DNA of 64,000 bases from contig NZ_FNJW01000003.1 in the NCBI RefSeq assembly GCF_900102725.1, forward strand, positions 1 to 64,000, read 5' to 3'. A program made the position numbers and the translations under genes. The DNA comes from Carnobacterium viridans. Its GTDB lineage: Bacteria; Bacillota; Bacilli; Lactobacillales; Carnobacteriaceae. A model generated the notes under the pieces. The model ran no database searches, was not told the origin of the DNA, and saw nothing but the letters and a program-made list of their open reading frames with translations. Positions 16,716 through 24,736 of this stretch are shown here, in pieces. Positions within the stretch are counted from its first letter, which is position 1. Every line of letters starts with the position of its first letter.

Positions 16716-18737
16716 TCAACGCTTTGGTCCTTTAAAAGAACGTTTAGGTTTCTTTTTCTTCAGTTCTTTTTCTAGCGCTCGTAATTTTTCTCTTTCTTCG
16801 TAATCTAATGAATCCAGAATTTGATCTAACTGTTGAGGTCTAAATAAATAGTTCAACAATTGGCTGGAAGGCATAGCTTTTTGTTGAGAAAAAGAAAATT
16901 CACTCGTTTTTTGTTCTTTTAATGTATCAGCTTGCTCTACAGTCAGTACTCCCGTTTCGATACACTCATTGAGCAATAAATCGTGCAAATCTGGTCTATC
17001 TATTAGGATAGTCTTCAATTCCTCACTCATAGTTAAAGAAGAAACGTCTATAGATTCATCGTTGTTGAGATTTCCAGCTTTTCCATAGTCGGTAAAGTAC
17101 GCGACTGCGATGTGTTGTTCTTCTAGTGTAAACTTAATCAGCGGTCTTTCTTTTAAGTGAATTAAATTGTCAACTGTCAATTGATCTCCATAGTAATCAA
17201 TGGCTTTAGAAAAGAGTTCTTTAGTCGGAATATCTTGATCATCCAGTTCTAAAGAAGGAAATATTCGAGAGATTTTGTCATCATAATAGTTTTGAATCAC
17301 TTTCATAGCAATCTTATTTCTTTCTTGCTCTTTGATACTATTTTTTAATGTCGTGTAAACCGTATCCGGAAGATTTTCTACTGTTTTTACATCTTTAAAA
17401 TTCACCTGGTATTTTTCTACAATGGATACTACTGTTTGATTCAACAGCTTGTTTTTTTCTTCATAGACTGAATAGGAATCATAAGGACGTTTAACAACCT
17501 TTGATACTTCATGATACAGTTCTTGTTGGTTAGAATGTTCAAGTAGTTTTTCTACTTCTTCTGGTTGGATCACGCGGTCCTCTTTTACCGTTCGATTCGC
17601 TAAAGTTTTCACCTGATAATCAGATAAGTTCTTTTGATCTATGGTTGGATAATAGTTTTTAAGTAATCGCTCAGATTCTTTTAAAATGAGGCTATCTGCT
17701 TTCTCTACTAATTCCATTTGAGACTCAATCAAATTCAACGTCTTCGTGTCTTCTTTAAAGAGATTGTTTACTCTCGCAGAATTTGACCAATTGTTCAGCA
17801 TTCGCTTCTTATCTTCAATCTGATTAAATGAAATGTATGTCTTCAGTTCTTTTGATAAACGAGTAATTTCCTTCTTTTCTGTTGGGCTAAGAGAACGAAC
17901 AATCGTCTCCGTATCTTTTATTTCTTCAGCGTCTTTTTTTAACGTATAAACAATAGCTGCTTTTGCATTAGACTCTTTAATTTCTTTATTGATTTGAATA
18001 CGGTCGCTATTTTTTCCTTTGGCTTCCATCTCTCTCGCAACAAATCCTTCATGAATGGTAGGCTGCTTTTCTTCCCCTAGATCAGCGTAAGATTTTTCTG
18101 AGATTGTTTGATTAATCCCATTTTCTTTTAAATAATGATTAGCCATGGTGGCCCAATTTTCTCTCCATTTTTGCATCCGTTCCTTCGAATCCCAGTCTGT
18201 TACATTTGCTTTTCTATTTTGACGGTAACCACTTTTCGTATAGAGTGGCTTCCCTTCTTCATCATTAATATAAATTTTACGCGATTTTACGTCCCAATTG
18301 CCATTTTCATCGAAAGGGCGAGTCGTCAACATGACGTGAAAATGAGGGTTCATTTCATCGTCTCTATGAATAGAAATATCCGCCACCATTCCAAGGTCAA
18401 CAAAGTTTTTTTGACAATAGTCTAAGGTTAATTTTTCTTGTTCGAAATCTGATAATTCAACGGGCAATGCGACATTAAATTCTCTAGAGAGTTGAGCATT
18501 TTTTGATTTTTCGTAATTCTCAACTTCATTCCACAATCGTTCACGATTTAAACACCAGTCAGGAGCATGAGTAGGCTTCAATATAAACGTAACAGGCTGT
18601 ATATCTCGACGGTAAAATTTTGTTTCGTTATACCGTTCACTATACAATTTATCACCTGAACGATAAGCTGCACTTGAAATGGCCGATTGGCCTTTACTTC
18701 TAGAAATAATTTTTGCAGATAAATGATAAATAGCCAT
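16716..18737 (-). CDS. MOBQ relaxase, MobA/MobL family (Nes-like)
   Basis: 673 aa. The N-terminal relaxase domain (about 1-200) has the catalytic Tyr region SSAAYRSGDKL, and the metal-binding HUH signature in NPHFHVMLTTRP preceded by ISIHRDDEM. Length and layout match the relaxases of pSK41/pGO1 (about 665 aa). It nicks oriT and pilots the strand through the type IV channel encoded at 3.9-14.3 kb. The oriT lies about 120 bp upstream. The C-terminal part is helical and highly charged, ending in a KKKPKRSFKGPKR tail. Confidence 0.9.
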   Translation of the reverse strand: MAIYHLSAKIISRSKGQSAISSAAYRSGDKLYSERYNETKFYRRDIQPVTFILKPTHAPDWCLNRERLWNEVENYEKSKNAQLSREFNVALPVELSDFEQEKLTLDYCQKNFVDLGMVADISIHRDDEMNPHFHVMLTTRPFDENGNWDVKSRKIYINDEEGKPLYTKSGYRQNRKANVTDWDSKERMQKWRENWATMANHYLKENGINQTISEKSYADLGEEKQPTIHEGFVAREMEAKGKNSDRIQINKEIKESNAKAAIVYTLKKDAEEIKDTETIVRSLSPTEKKEITRLSKELKTYISFNQIEDKKRMLNNWSNSARVNNLFKEDTKTLNLIESQMELVEKADSLILKESERLLKNYYPTIDQKNLSDYQVKTLANRTVKEDRVIQPEEVEKLLEHSNQQELYHEVSKVVKRPYDSYSVYEEKNKLLNQTVVSIVEKYQVNFKDVKTVENLPDTVYTTLKNSIKEQERNKIAMKVIQNYYDDKISRIFPSLELDDQDIPTKELFSKAIDYYGDQLTVDNLIHLKERPLIKFTLEEQHIAVAYFTDYGKAGNLNNDESIDVSSLTMSEELKTILIDRPDLHDLLLNECIETGVLTVEQADTLKEQKTSEFSFSQQKAMPSSQLLNYLFRPQQLDQILDSLDYEEREKLRALEKELKKKKPKRSFKGPKR

Positions 18738-18854
18738 GATCTCATCTCCTTTCGTATTTTATTTTCTTAACATGAGCGAGAGCGAATTTTATCACACGGA
18801 ATTTTTTAAGAGAACGATAAGTGAACAAAATAAAAATTTATTTCTATGAGCACA

Positions 18855-18905
18855 ACTCCAAATTTTACGTAGTAAAATAATGGAGTATAAGTGCGCCCTT
18901 TACAG
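18855..18905 (+). other. oriT: oriT with nic region, pSK41/RSF1010 type
   Basis: ACTCCA and ATTTTAC (18855-18868) are inverted as GTAAAAT and TGGAGT (18872-18886), immediately followed by TAAGTGCGCCCT at 18888-18899. The same nic core is known from the pGO1/pSK41 family and resembles that of RSF1010. It lies 120 bp upstream of the MOBQ relaxase gene, as expected. The nick is expected inside GCG-CCC. Confidence 0.85.
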
Positions 18906-19002
18906 GGAATATTTTACCACCTTGCTTTTTCTTTTACAATTATTTATCTTTCTGTCATACTAGTTTGTATAGTTATTTAAAGATTAAGGGAGGAAACACA
19001 CC

Positions 19003-19248
19003 ATGACAAACATTTCAAAAAAATTAGAACAAATTGAAAAATTAAAAAAAGAGTTATTAGAGGAAAAAGAAAAAATTGAAAATACTTTAGGAAAAGAATT
19101 GATTAGCCAATTTGATTTAAACTACGAATCTTTAACAAAAAATGAAATAAAAGAATTTGTAGATAATTTAAAAGATAGCTATGATTTAATGAATGAAGAC
19201 CAATCTTTAAATTCTAGTAGTTCAGTTGAATCACCTAAAGTAGGTTAA
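19003..19248 (+). CDS. Small coiled-coil protein next to oriT
   Basis: 81 aa; residues 4-30 form a strong coiled coil (KKLEQIEKLKKELLEEKE), the C-terminus is acidic and serine-rich. GGGAGG lies eight bases upstream. It is transcribed away from oriT opposite to the relaxase and is followed four bases later by a second small basic protein. Such pairs accompany MOBQ relaxases and may be relaxosome accessory proteins; no motif proves it. Confidence 0.6.
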   Translation: MTNISKKLEQIEKLKKELLEEKEKIENTLGKELISQFDLNYESLTKNEIKEFVDNLKDSYDLMNEDQSLNSSSSVESPKVG

Positions 19249-19252
19249 ACCT

Positions 19253-19480
19253 ATGAGTAATCACTTTAAACAACTGCAACAAGAAATCAATCGAGTCGAA
19301 CGATCTATTCAATTAGATTCTCAAAAGGAACGAAAAGAACGAACGAGAAGACTCATTCAAAAAGGCGCTTTACTAGAAAATTATTTTGAATGTGAACATT
19401 TATCTGTCGAAGAAACAGAAGAATTATTAAAGATGTTTTCAAGTTATGTGAATGCGAATAAGACTAATAAATTTAAATAG
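19253..19480 (+). CDS. Small basic MOBQ-associated protein (DUF3847-like)
   Basis: 75 aa. The segment KERTRRLIQKGALLENYFE, followed by a helix LSVEETEELLKMF, recalls the short DUF3847-type proteins that lie beside mobilisation genes (a resemblance from memory). The basic N-terminal half could contact DNA. The gene starts four bases after its upstream neighbour, so both are probably co-translated. Confidence 0.55.
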   Translation: MSNHFKQLQQEINRVERSIQLDSQKERKERTRRLIQKGALLENYFECEHLSVEETEELLKMFSSYVNANKTNKFK

Positions 19481-19571
19481 TTAACTACTCTTTAAAAAAT
19501 TGAGAGAATTAATTTTAAAAGTTATAATGTAGAAGAAAGGTATTTAAAAAAAACAAGAAAGGATGATAAGA

Positions 19572-19706
19572 ATGACTAATAAACAAGCTTTAGGCTATAT
19601 GTTATTGGCTTGCAAAGATCTTAAATTAGATAAAGATCAAGCTGATAAATTATGGGATGCTATGTTTCAAAATATGGATGAATTTACTGAAGAAGAAGCT
19701 CAATAA
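19572..19706 (+). CDS. Small hypothetical protein (44 aa)
   Basis: ATG at 19572, preceded by AAGAAAGGATGA; encodes a helical, mildly acidic peptide with LGYMLLACKDLKLDKDQA near the start and FTEEEAQ at the end. Good ribosome binding site and codon use like its neighbours support it as a gene. No family recognised. It may belong to the same transcript as the two preceding small genes. Confidence 0.5.
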   Translation: MTNKQALGYMLLACKDLKLDKDQADKLWDAMFQNMDEFTEEEAQ

Positions 19707-19892
19707 AAAGGGCATGAATGGTTAAATTCTCATTAATTAGTATACGTTTAAATACATTCATTGTGTAGTAGTAAGTCGGACAATTAACTTACTACTACAC
19801 AATGAATACGCGAAACCCATCTAAAATTTTACATATAGTTACAAAAGGATACATTCAATTTTTTTCAATCCTTTGATAGCAATAAAAAAAAT

Positions 19893-20055
19893 AAAGGATG
19901 AGGCTGGGACAAAAGGTCTCTCAAAAAAATACACTCCCAAAACTATGAACTATTTTGTTCAGTAGTGGGAGTGTATTTTTCTATATCTCTATCAAAACAA
20001 ACGAAAGTGGGACTACTTTTTTCACAAAAGTAGTTTTGTCCCAGCTTCATCCTTT
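19893..20055. mobile_element. MITE-like element, copy 1
   Basis: A 163-bp non-coding element with terminal inverted repeats AAAGGATGAGGCTGGGACAA and the complement (one mismatch) at 20034-20055. Internally, ACACTCCCA pairs with TGGGAGTGT. A second copy in the opposite orientation lies at 37534-37669 and is nearly identical through the central 110 bp. The ends GAGGCTGGGACAAAA are the same as those of the IS1182-family element at 24737-26497, so that transposase may mobilise it. Confidence 0.75.
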
Positions 20056-20092
20056 TAACCTTACTCATTTAATTTTAAATTAATAATTATTT

Positions 20093-21505
20093 TCATAATG
20101 ATGGAGGAGATACTTTCTTAGTATTTGAGTTAAATTGAGTTGAAAAAATATTCATCGGTACTTTTTCATTTTCGGCTAGTTTAATTAAATCCTTTATTTT
20201 TTCCGTATTCAATTCTTGATTCAGATCCTTATCTAACACGCGATATTTAACGTCTTCTTTTAACCATTCATCAGCTGTCTTTTCTCCTACCCAAGTGGTT
20301 GCAATCTCTTTTTTATTTTTACCCGTAGCTATAACATAATTAAATGTCTGTTCCTTAGAAACAAGTTCAATCGAATAAAGAGTTAACTTATCGTTAGGGT
20401 TATTTTTTAATAGTTGAATGGTGTTTATTTTAAGAGTTGTATCTTTCAATTGATTGTATTGATTTTGATTGTTTTGATCTGTCAAAAATCCTAACTTTGT
20501 AGCAATTACTTCGTCCTTATCGGGACTCAGTCCTTGTTTTCTTTCGGTTGTTTGTTCAATAATCAAATCTAGTTGATCAATTAATTTTCCAGAAGCTTTT
20601 TTCACTTCTGATAAAGAGTTTATTTTATCCTCAACTTTTTCTAAATTATCCGTCCAATTGGATATGTACCGTAAGGAATGATTTTCTGTATCTAGTCCGT
20701 AATATTTCCCTACTACATACGCTGTCATTTCTGCTTGGTATTCAAGAACAGGAGCTGCCTGCATAGTTAACTCTTTATTTTTCAATTTTTTATCATTATG
20801 CATCTCAGCATGTGCTAATTCATGAATTAACGTGTGTACATTCTCGGTTTCTGTATTTTTAGTATTAAGGGTAATAGAATGTGTAGACGGCATATAATAC
20901 CCCTTAGCAGCCGAATCACGAAACGGCTCTTTAATTATTGGAATATTAGTGCTATTTGAATACTCCAGTAGTGATTGATTCAATAAATCTAAGTCTTTCC
21001 CTCCAAAATCAAACTGATTCTTTTTATTTGGGAAAATATCTGGATAATCTTCTGGTTTCGCATGTGTTTGTGTCACGTCAAAAACCGTCCCTAACTTAAA
21101 ACGCGTAAATGTTTTGACGTTATCTGTAGACTGATTTTTCTTTATCCATTCTTTTTCTTCTTTCGTTGCTTTCGATTGATTTTTCCATTCACCATCTTTA
21201 GTTTTAAACTGGGTAACAGTCATTGGAACCCAAATTTTAATCCCTTTTTCTCCTTTTTGAACTGGAAAGCCTAATTCTTTAAATCGTTGATAGGATGCTA
21301 CTCCATTTGCTCCTTTATGCTGCGAGCGAATCATGAATTGATTCCGGATAGAGTAATCTCTGAACTGGCTCATAAAATTAAGTAATTCCGCCATCTGTTC
21401 AGGTGTTTCTGTGTAGGTTTGCACTTGCGTAGTCATTTTTTCGGTTAGTTGGTCAATTTCTTTCTTCTTTTCAGCTTCTGAACTTTTTTTATACTGGTTG
21501 GCCAT
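20093..21505 (-). CDS. ArdC-like antirestriction protein with zincin domain
   Basis: 470 aa. The N-terminal 130 residues resemble the ArdC ssDNA-binding domain (FRDYSIRNQFMIRSQ, then VASYQRFKELGFPVQKGEKG); the middle has a metallopeptidase site LIHELAHAEMH (HExxH) with a downstream EYQAEMTAYVVGKYYGL supplying a third ligand. ArdC-type proteins bind single-stranded DNA and protect incoming plasmids from restriction. The C-terminal 130 residues are of unknown function. It is on the same strand as the relaxase. Confidence 0.78.
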   Translation of the reverse strand: MANQYKKSSEAEKKKEIDQLTEKMTTQVQTYTETPEQMAELLNFMSQFRDYSIRNQFMIRSQHKGANGVASYQRFKELGFPVQKGEKGIKIWVPMTVTQFKTKDGEWKNQSKATKEEKEWIKKNQSTDNVKTFTRFKLGTVFDVTQTHAKPEDYPDIFPNKKNQFDFGGKDLDLLNQSLLEYSNSTNIPIIKEPFRDSAAKGYYMPSTHSITLNTKNTETENVHTLIHELAHAEMHNDKKLKNKELTMQAAPVLEYQAEMTAYVVGKYYGLDTENHSLRYISNWTDNLEKVEDKINSLSEVKKASGKLIDQLDLIIEQTTERKQGLSPDKDEVIATKLGFLTDQNNQNQYNQLKDTTLKINTIQLLKNNPNDKLTLYSIELVSKEQTFNYVIATGKNKKEIATTWVGEKTADEWLKEDVKYRVLDKDLNQELNTEKIKDLIKLAENEKVPMNIFSTQFNSNTKKVSPPSL

Positions 21506-21573
21506 TGCTATACTCCCCTCTTGGCTAAATTAGTTTGACATATATTTATTCAAAAGATAGACATTTTTTTTTA

Positions 21574-21780
21574 TTAGATCAGTTCTCCATGTTCAATAAT
21601 TTCATCAGTTTCTGTTTCTAAAAGTAAATAGTAGTCTTCTTCATTGTCTATAATTGCTTTCAAATCAGTAAAAATGTACTCTTTCACCAGAACTTCTACT
21701 TCTTTTTTTTCTTCAGGAAGGTAAAAAAGAACTTTATTACCTTCTAAAATTCTTAAAGCTAACGCTAAACGACCAGACAT
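21574..21780 (-). CDS. Small hypothetical protein
   Basis: About 68 aa (MSGRLALALRILEGNKVLF...). An in-frame ATG at 21786 lies only one base after AGGTGG, too close to use, so the ATG at 21780 (seven bases of spacing) is preferred. The C-terminal half is acidic (ETETDEIIEHGELI). It precedes the ArdC-like gene on the same strand and may be in its operon. I do not recognise the family. Confidence 0.55.
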   Translation of the reverse strand: MSGRLALALRILEGNKVLFYLPEEKKEVEVLVKEYIFTDLKAIIDNEEDYYLLLETETDEIIEHGELI

Positions 21781-21985
21781 AATCATCCCACCTTTCTTAA
21801 CGATTCTTCTTTAAGCATAAATAAAAGCTAGTTATAGGGCTAAAAATATGCCTACAACTAGCTTTTATGATTCAAAAAATATTATTTATAAAGTTAACCG
21901 AAATTACCACTATCTTTGTATACCGACAAAAATATTTACTTTTACAATTGGATAAATACATGTATTTTTGTTAATTGGTATGATT

Positions 21986-22561
21986 TTAATTTTGTATAAA
22001 TTTGCTTGTTATTACTTTGAGAGGATAGACACCCATATCCAAGCTCATTCCAAGTAAGTAGTCTAACCCTATATCAGTTATTCTTTCTTCTGTCATATCT
22101 AACACGTCTTTTTCTACATCCATAAATTTAAGTTTACCGTAAGGGTCAATTTCACTTCTGTATTTATTAATTGCAGCTTGTACCGGTGTTCTTTTTGATT
22201 GATCATCATTGTTAGCGGCGACTAATGAAAATCCACAGTGTCTCCCAAAATTTAATAATAAACTTCTACATTGAGACTCTACTGCCATTTTTTTTACATA
22301 AAGGTTTACATCAGTATTGTGTTCAATTGAAAGCATACTATGGTCTATAAAGTTTGCACTCAATGCTGCAGCCATGAAAAACTCAGCAAGAGCTTTTTCA
22401 TAATCTTTTGTTATAAATAATACCTTTGCAATAGCACTCCTAACTTCGGGGTTGTCCTCATTATATTCTAGCGCTTGCTCATAATAACTCATTGCTTGTT
22501 CGTATTTACCGTTTCTTTTTGCTTCTACCCCTAAATTTACAAGTCTTTTTATATCATCCAT
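21986..22561 (-). CDS. Tetratricopeptide-repeat protein
   Basis: 191 aa. Residues 1-75 contain two TPR units (GVEAKRNGKYEQAMSYYEQA, then a second with KDYEKALAEFFMAAAL). The rest is helical without a known motif. TPR domains mediate protein contacts; nothing here identifies the partner. It lies on the same strand as the ArdC-like gene but 200 bp upstream, so probably has its own promoter. Confidence 0.65.
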   Translation of the reverse strand: MDDIKRLVNLGVEAKRNGKYEQAMSYYEQALEYNEDNPEVRSAIAKVLFITKDYEKALAEFFMAAALSANFIDHSMLSIEHNTDVNLYVKKMAVESQCRSLLLNFGRHCGFSLVAANNDDQSKRTPVQAAINKYRSEIDPYGKLKFMDVEKDVLDMTEERITDIGLDYLLGMSLDMGVYPLKVITSKFIQN

Positions 22562-22676
22562 TTTTCCCTTGTCTCCTACCTATTATTCATAAACAAAAAA
22601 GCTTATGGTTTAGCAATATGATATATTTATTTCTGTTTAGTAAAACTTCGAGTTTTTTCAGATAAGATCTAGAGCC

Positions 22677-22714
22677 AGTAAAGGGTAAATAGCACTCGTA
22701 CCTCGCCCTTTACA
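22677..22714. repeat. Inverted repeat resembling part of the oriT nic region
   Basis: GTAAAGGG pairs with CCCTTTAC across about 20 bases. The right arm context CGCCCTTTACAG is identical over 12 bases to the sequence just after the nic site at 18893-18905, but the TAAGTG part is not conserved. Could be a decayed second oriT or a coincidence of a short shared palindrome. Confidence 0.35.
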
Positions 22715-22796
22715 GTCTCTATCCCTCATGCTAAGGGATAAACAGGCGAAAGAGTGACATACTTGAAAAAGAACATAAAAAGAAAGGAGCTAGATT

Positions 22797-22948
22797 ATGA
22801 GAAGAAAAAAATTAAAAGTAATTAAGGATGGGCTTCCTGACAAACTCCAAGAATATGGTTAGTAAGAAAAAGCGGAACAGAAAAAATCAGACAAATAACT
22901 GTTGAAGTGAAAATTTGGGCTAAACGCTTTTTAGAATTAGAGAGTTAG
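22797..22948 (+). pseudogene. Small plasmid protein, frameshifted
   Basis: ATG at 22797 after AAAGGAG reads RRKKLKVIKDGLPDKLQEYG and stops; with a frame change near 22860 it goes on LVRKSGTEKIRQITVEVK, IWAKRFLELES to TAG at 22946. Both parts read as one about 50-aa basic protein. I remember similar short proteins from lactic-acid-bacterial plasmids but cannot name a family. Confidence 0.5.
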
Positions 22949-22973
22949 AAGTAATCAAACTATAAAATCCTGT

Positions 22974-23003
22974 AAAAACCACATCGCAAATGATGTGGTT
23001 TTT
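22974..23003 (+). terminator. Rho-independent terminator
   Basis: AAAACCACATC and GATGTGGTTTT flank GCAAAT and are followed by T residues. It ends the transcript of the small broken gene upstream. Confidence 0.75.
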
Positions 23004-23082
23004 AGTAAAATATATGAATAGGGTATTACCTATTTAAAATAATTGTTAAGTAAGATAAAAATAATAACTTAACTTTACTTTG

Positions 23083-23739
23083 CTATAGTAGAGAACTGAT
23101 CATATCTGGAGCATGCAAAGATAAAAAATCGTCGATTATGGGATACATTAAATCGCTATATTCTAGACTAGTTTTATTAATTGAGAAACGATCAGTACTA
23201 TTAAAGGTAGTTTTTAACTTTATATAAATATTTGATTTTTTAGTAGCTATTACGTTCATGACATGCCTTAGGATAAGTTCTAAGAAAAGATAAAAAGCTT
23301 CATAATAATATGATTCTCCAATAATTTCATTAGATCTATTTCTATCAGTTTTATATGAGTTTAATAAATAAACTTGTGTATCGTTGATCTGACCTTCAAA
23401 TATTCGCATAGTATTTTCATCAAACTCTTTTGGAAATAATAAACCTCTAGTTTCTTCAATAGTAAAATTTTGAATATTATTAAACGTTTGAGAGTGTCTT
23501 ACACCATTGCTTTCGAGAGAAAAAATGTGAGAAAATAAAATTTGTATATTCTTAGAAACAATAGTAGATACATATGCTGCTCTAAATGTTAGTTTATCAG
23601 TGTCTAAATTATTATTTTTTTGGTAACGATTGATATCAGACGTTAAATTAAAAAGATGAGGTTTGAAATCGTACTCTTGAAGAACAATTTTTGATTCACG
23701 CACTAAAATATTTAGAAACTCTTTTTCCGAATTATTCAT
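23083..23739 (-). CDS. Hypothetical protein, second gene of an unknown pair
   Basis: 218 aa, soluble, helix-rich, no signal peptide or membrane segment. Visible features are a run FRAAYVSTIVSKNIQILFSH and a central YYYEAFYLFLELILRHVMN helix pair. No known catalytic motif. The gene follows the 178-aa unknown gene by 58 bp on the same strand; both are very AT-rich and lie next to an IS, so they look like a recently acquired two-gene unit. Role unknown. Confidence 0.6.
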   Translation of the reverse strand: MNNSEKEFLNILVRESKIVLQEYDFKPHLFNLTSDINRYQKNNNLDTDKLTFRAAYVSTIVSKNIQILFSHIFSLESNGVRHSQTFNNIQNFTIEETRGLLFPKEFDENTMRIFEGQINDTQVYLLNSYKTDRNRSNEIIGESYYYEAFYLFLELILRHVMNVIATKKSNIYIKLKTTFNSTDRFSINKTSLEYSDLMYPIIDDFLSLHAPDMISSLL

Positions 23740-23797
23740 AATGAACTCCTTTAAATGTTAGAATTATGAAATATACTGTTAGTATTATTTACGAAGT

Positions 23798-24331
23798 TTA
23801 CTGCACTTTATGGTTTGCTACTAAGTTTTCAAAAAGAGGAATGATATCGTCATAAAACTCCCGAGCTAATTCAGTTGCTTGAATATCTGAAGTGTGAGGA
23901 GGGACTATAGAAATTCCAGCATAATCTAAGTGTGCATATTTTTGTATTTTTTTTAGAGGATTAGGATGAAGATACAAAAAATCTAAGTGGCCACCCTGAG
24001 CGGTGGCAACTCTATTACATAAAATACAAAATGAACTTAGATCAAATTTAAAAACATTCGAATTATTTGTTTGAGTGTCAAGGGTTCTGATTTCTAAAAT
24101 ACTGGATTCTAGGTATTCGGAAATTATAAAATAATTATGTAGATAAGTATCTGTATACCCAATAATTGCATGATAATCACCTACTTCTTTCGTAGATCTA
24201 TTTATTATTCCAGGAAGATATTTAGAATTTAGATGATCAACAAATTTGTTTGGCGATATAAGTTTCGATGTGAAACTATACTTTCCTTGCGAGGTTTCTT
24301 TAAATATAAAATATTGAATTTCTTGATTCAT
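23798..24331 (-). CDS. Hypothetical protein, first gene of an unknown pair
   Basis: About 177 aa, start set at ATG 24331 because GAGGTG lies six bases before it (a GTG at 24340 overlaps that site). The protein has a beta-rich N-terminal half and the motif CILCNRVATAQGGHLDFLY in the middle, with two cysteines spaced CxxC. No family recognised. It is followed by the 218-aa gene. The pair might be a small defence or toxin-antitoxin-like unit, but nothing in the sequence proves that. Confidence 0.6.
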   Translation of the reverse strand: MNQEIQYFIFKETSQGKYSFTSKLISPNKFVDHLNSKYLPGIINRSTKEVGDYHAIIGYTDTYLHNYFIISEYLESSILEIRTLDTQTNNSNVFKFDLSSFCILCNRVATAQGGHLDFLYLHPNPLKKIQKYAHLDYAGISIVPPHTSDIQATELAREFYDDIIPLFENLVANHKVQ

Positions 24332-24340
24332 TACGTGCAC

Positions 24341-24589
24341 CTCATATATTTTTTTGTAAAACCTTCATTCTATTAAACAATTAATTTAATAAAATAACTT
24401 TATCAATTGTTTGTTTAATAGATTATACACTAACCACTAAAAAAATACTCGAATATTTATAATTAATTTGAATTAAAGTCTATATTAAAATGGCGGATTT
24501 TATAATGAAGTTAGCCACCGCTAACTAAAAAAAACGCCACGTGAATTTCATGTTATATTAAAGTTACCACTAACTCTCAATAGACAGTA
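24341..24589. other. AT-rich non-coding stretch upstream of the unknown pair
   Basis: Contains an inverted repeat near 24375-24425 (AACAATTAATTTAATAAAAT-type sequence facing its complement around TTTAATAGATTATA), likely promoter or operator for the 24331 gene. I see no gene. Confidence 0.35.
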
Positions 24590-24735
24590 TTAGTAAAAAA
24601 GGATTTATTAAATCAAGCTAAAGAAGTATTAGAGTATTATATTCGGAACGATAATAGTTTAAAAATATACATTATTGAAAAAGAAGAAAACAAAATAAAA
24701 AAAATTAAGTTAAAAGACCTATTGTCATTAATATA
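24590..24735 (+). pseudogene. C-terminal fragment of an unknown protein
   Basis: An open frame of about 45 codons without start codon (VKKDLLNQAKEVLEYYIRND, then IIEKEENKIKKIKLKDLLSLI) that stops two bases before the IS1182 terminal repeat. Lysine- and glutamate-rich. It is probably the tail of a gene whose front was lost. Confidence 0.35.
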
Positions 24736-24736
24736 A

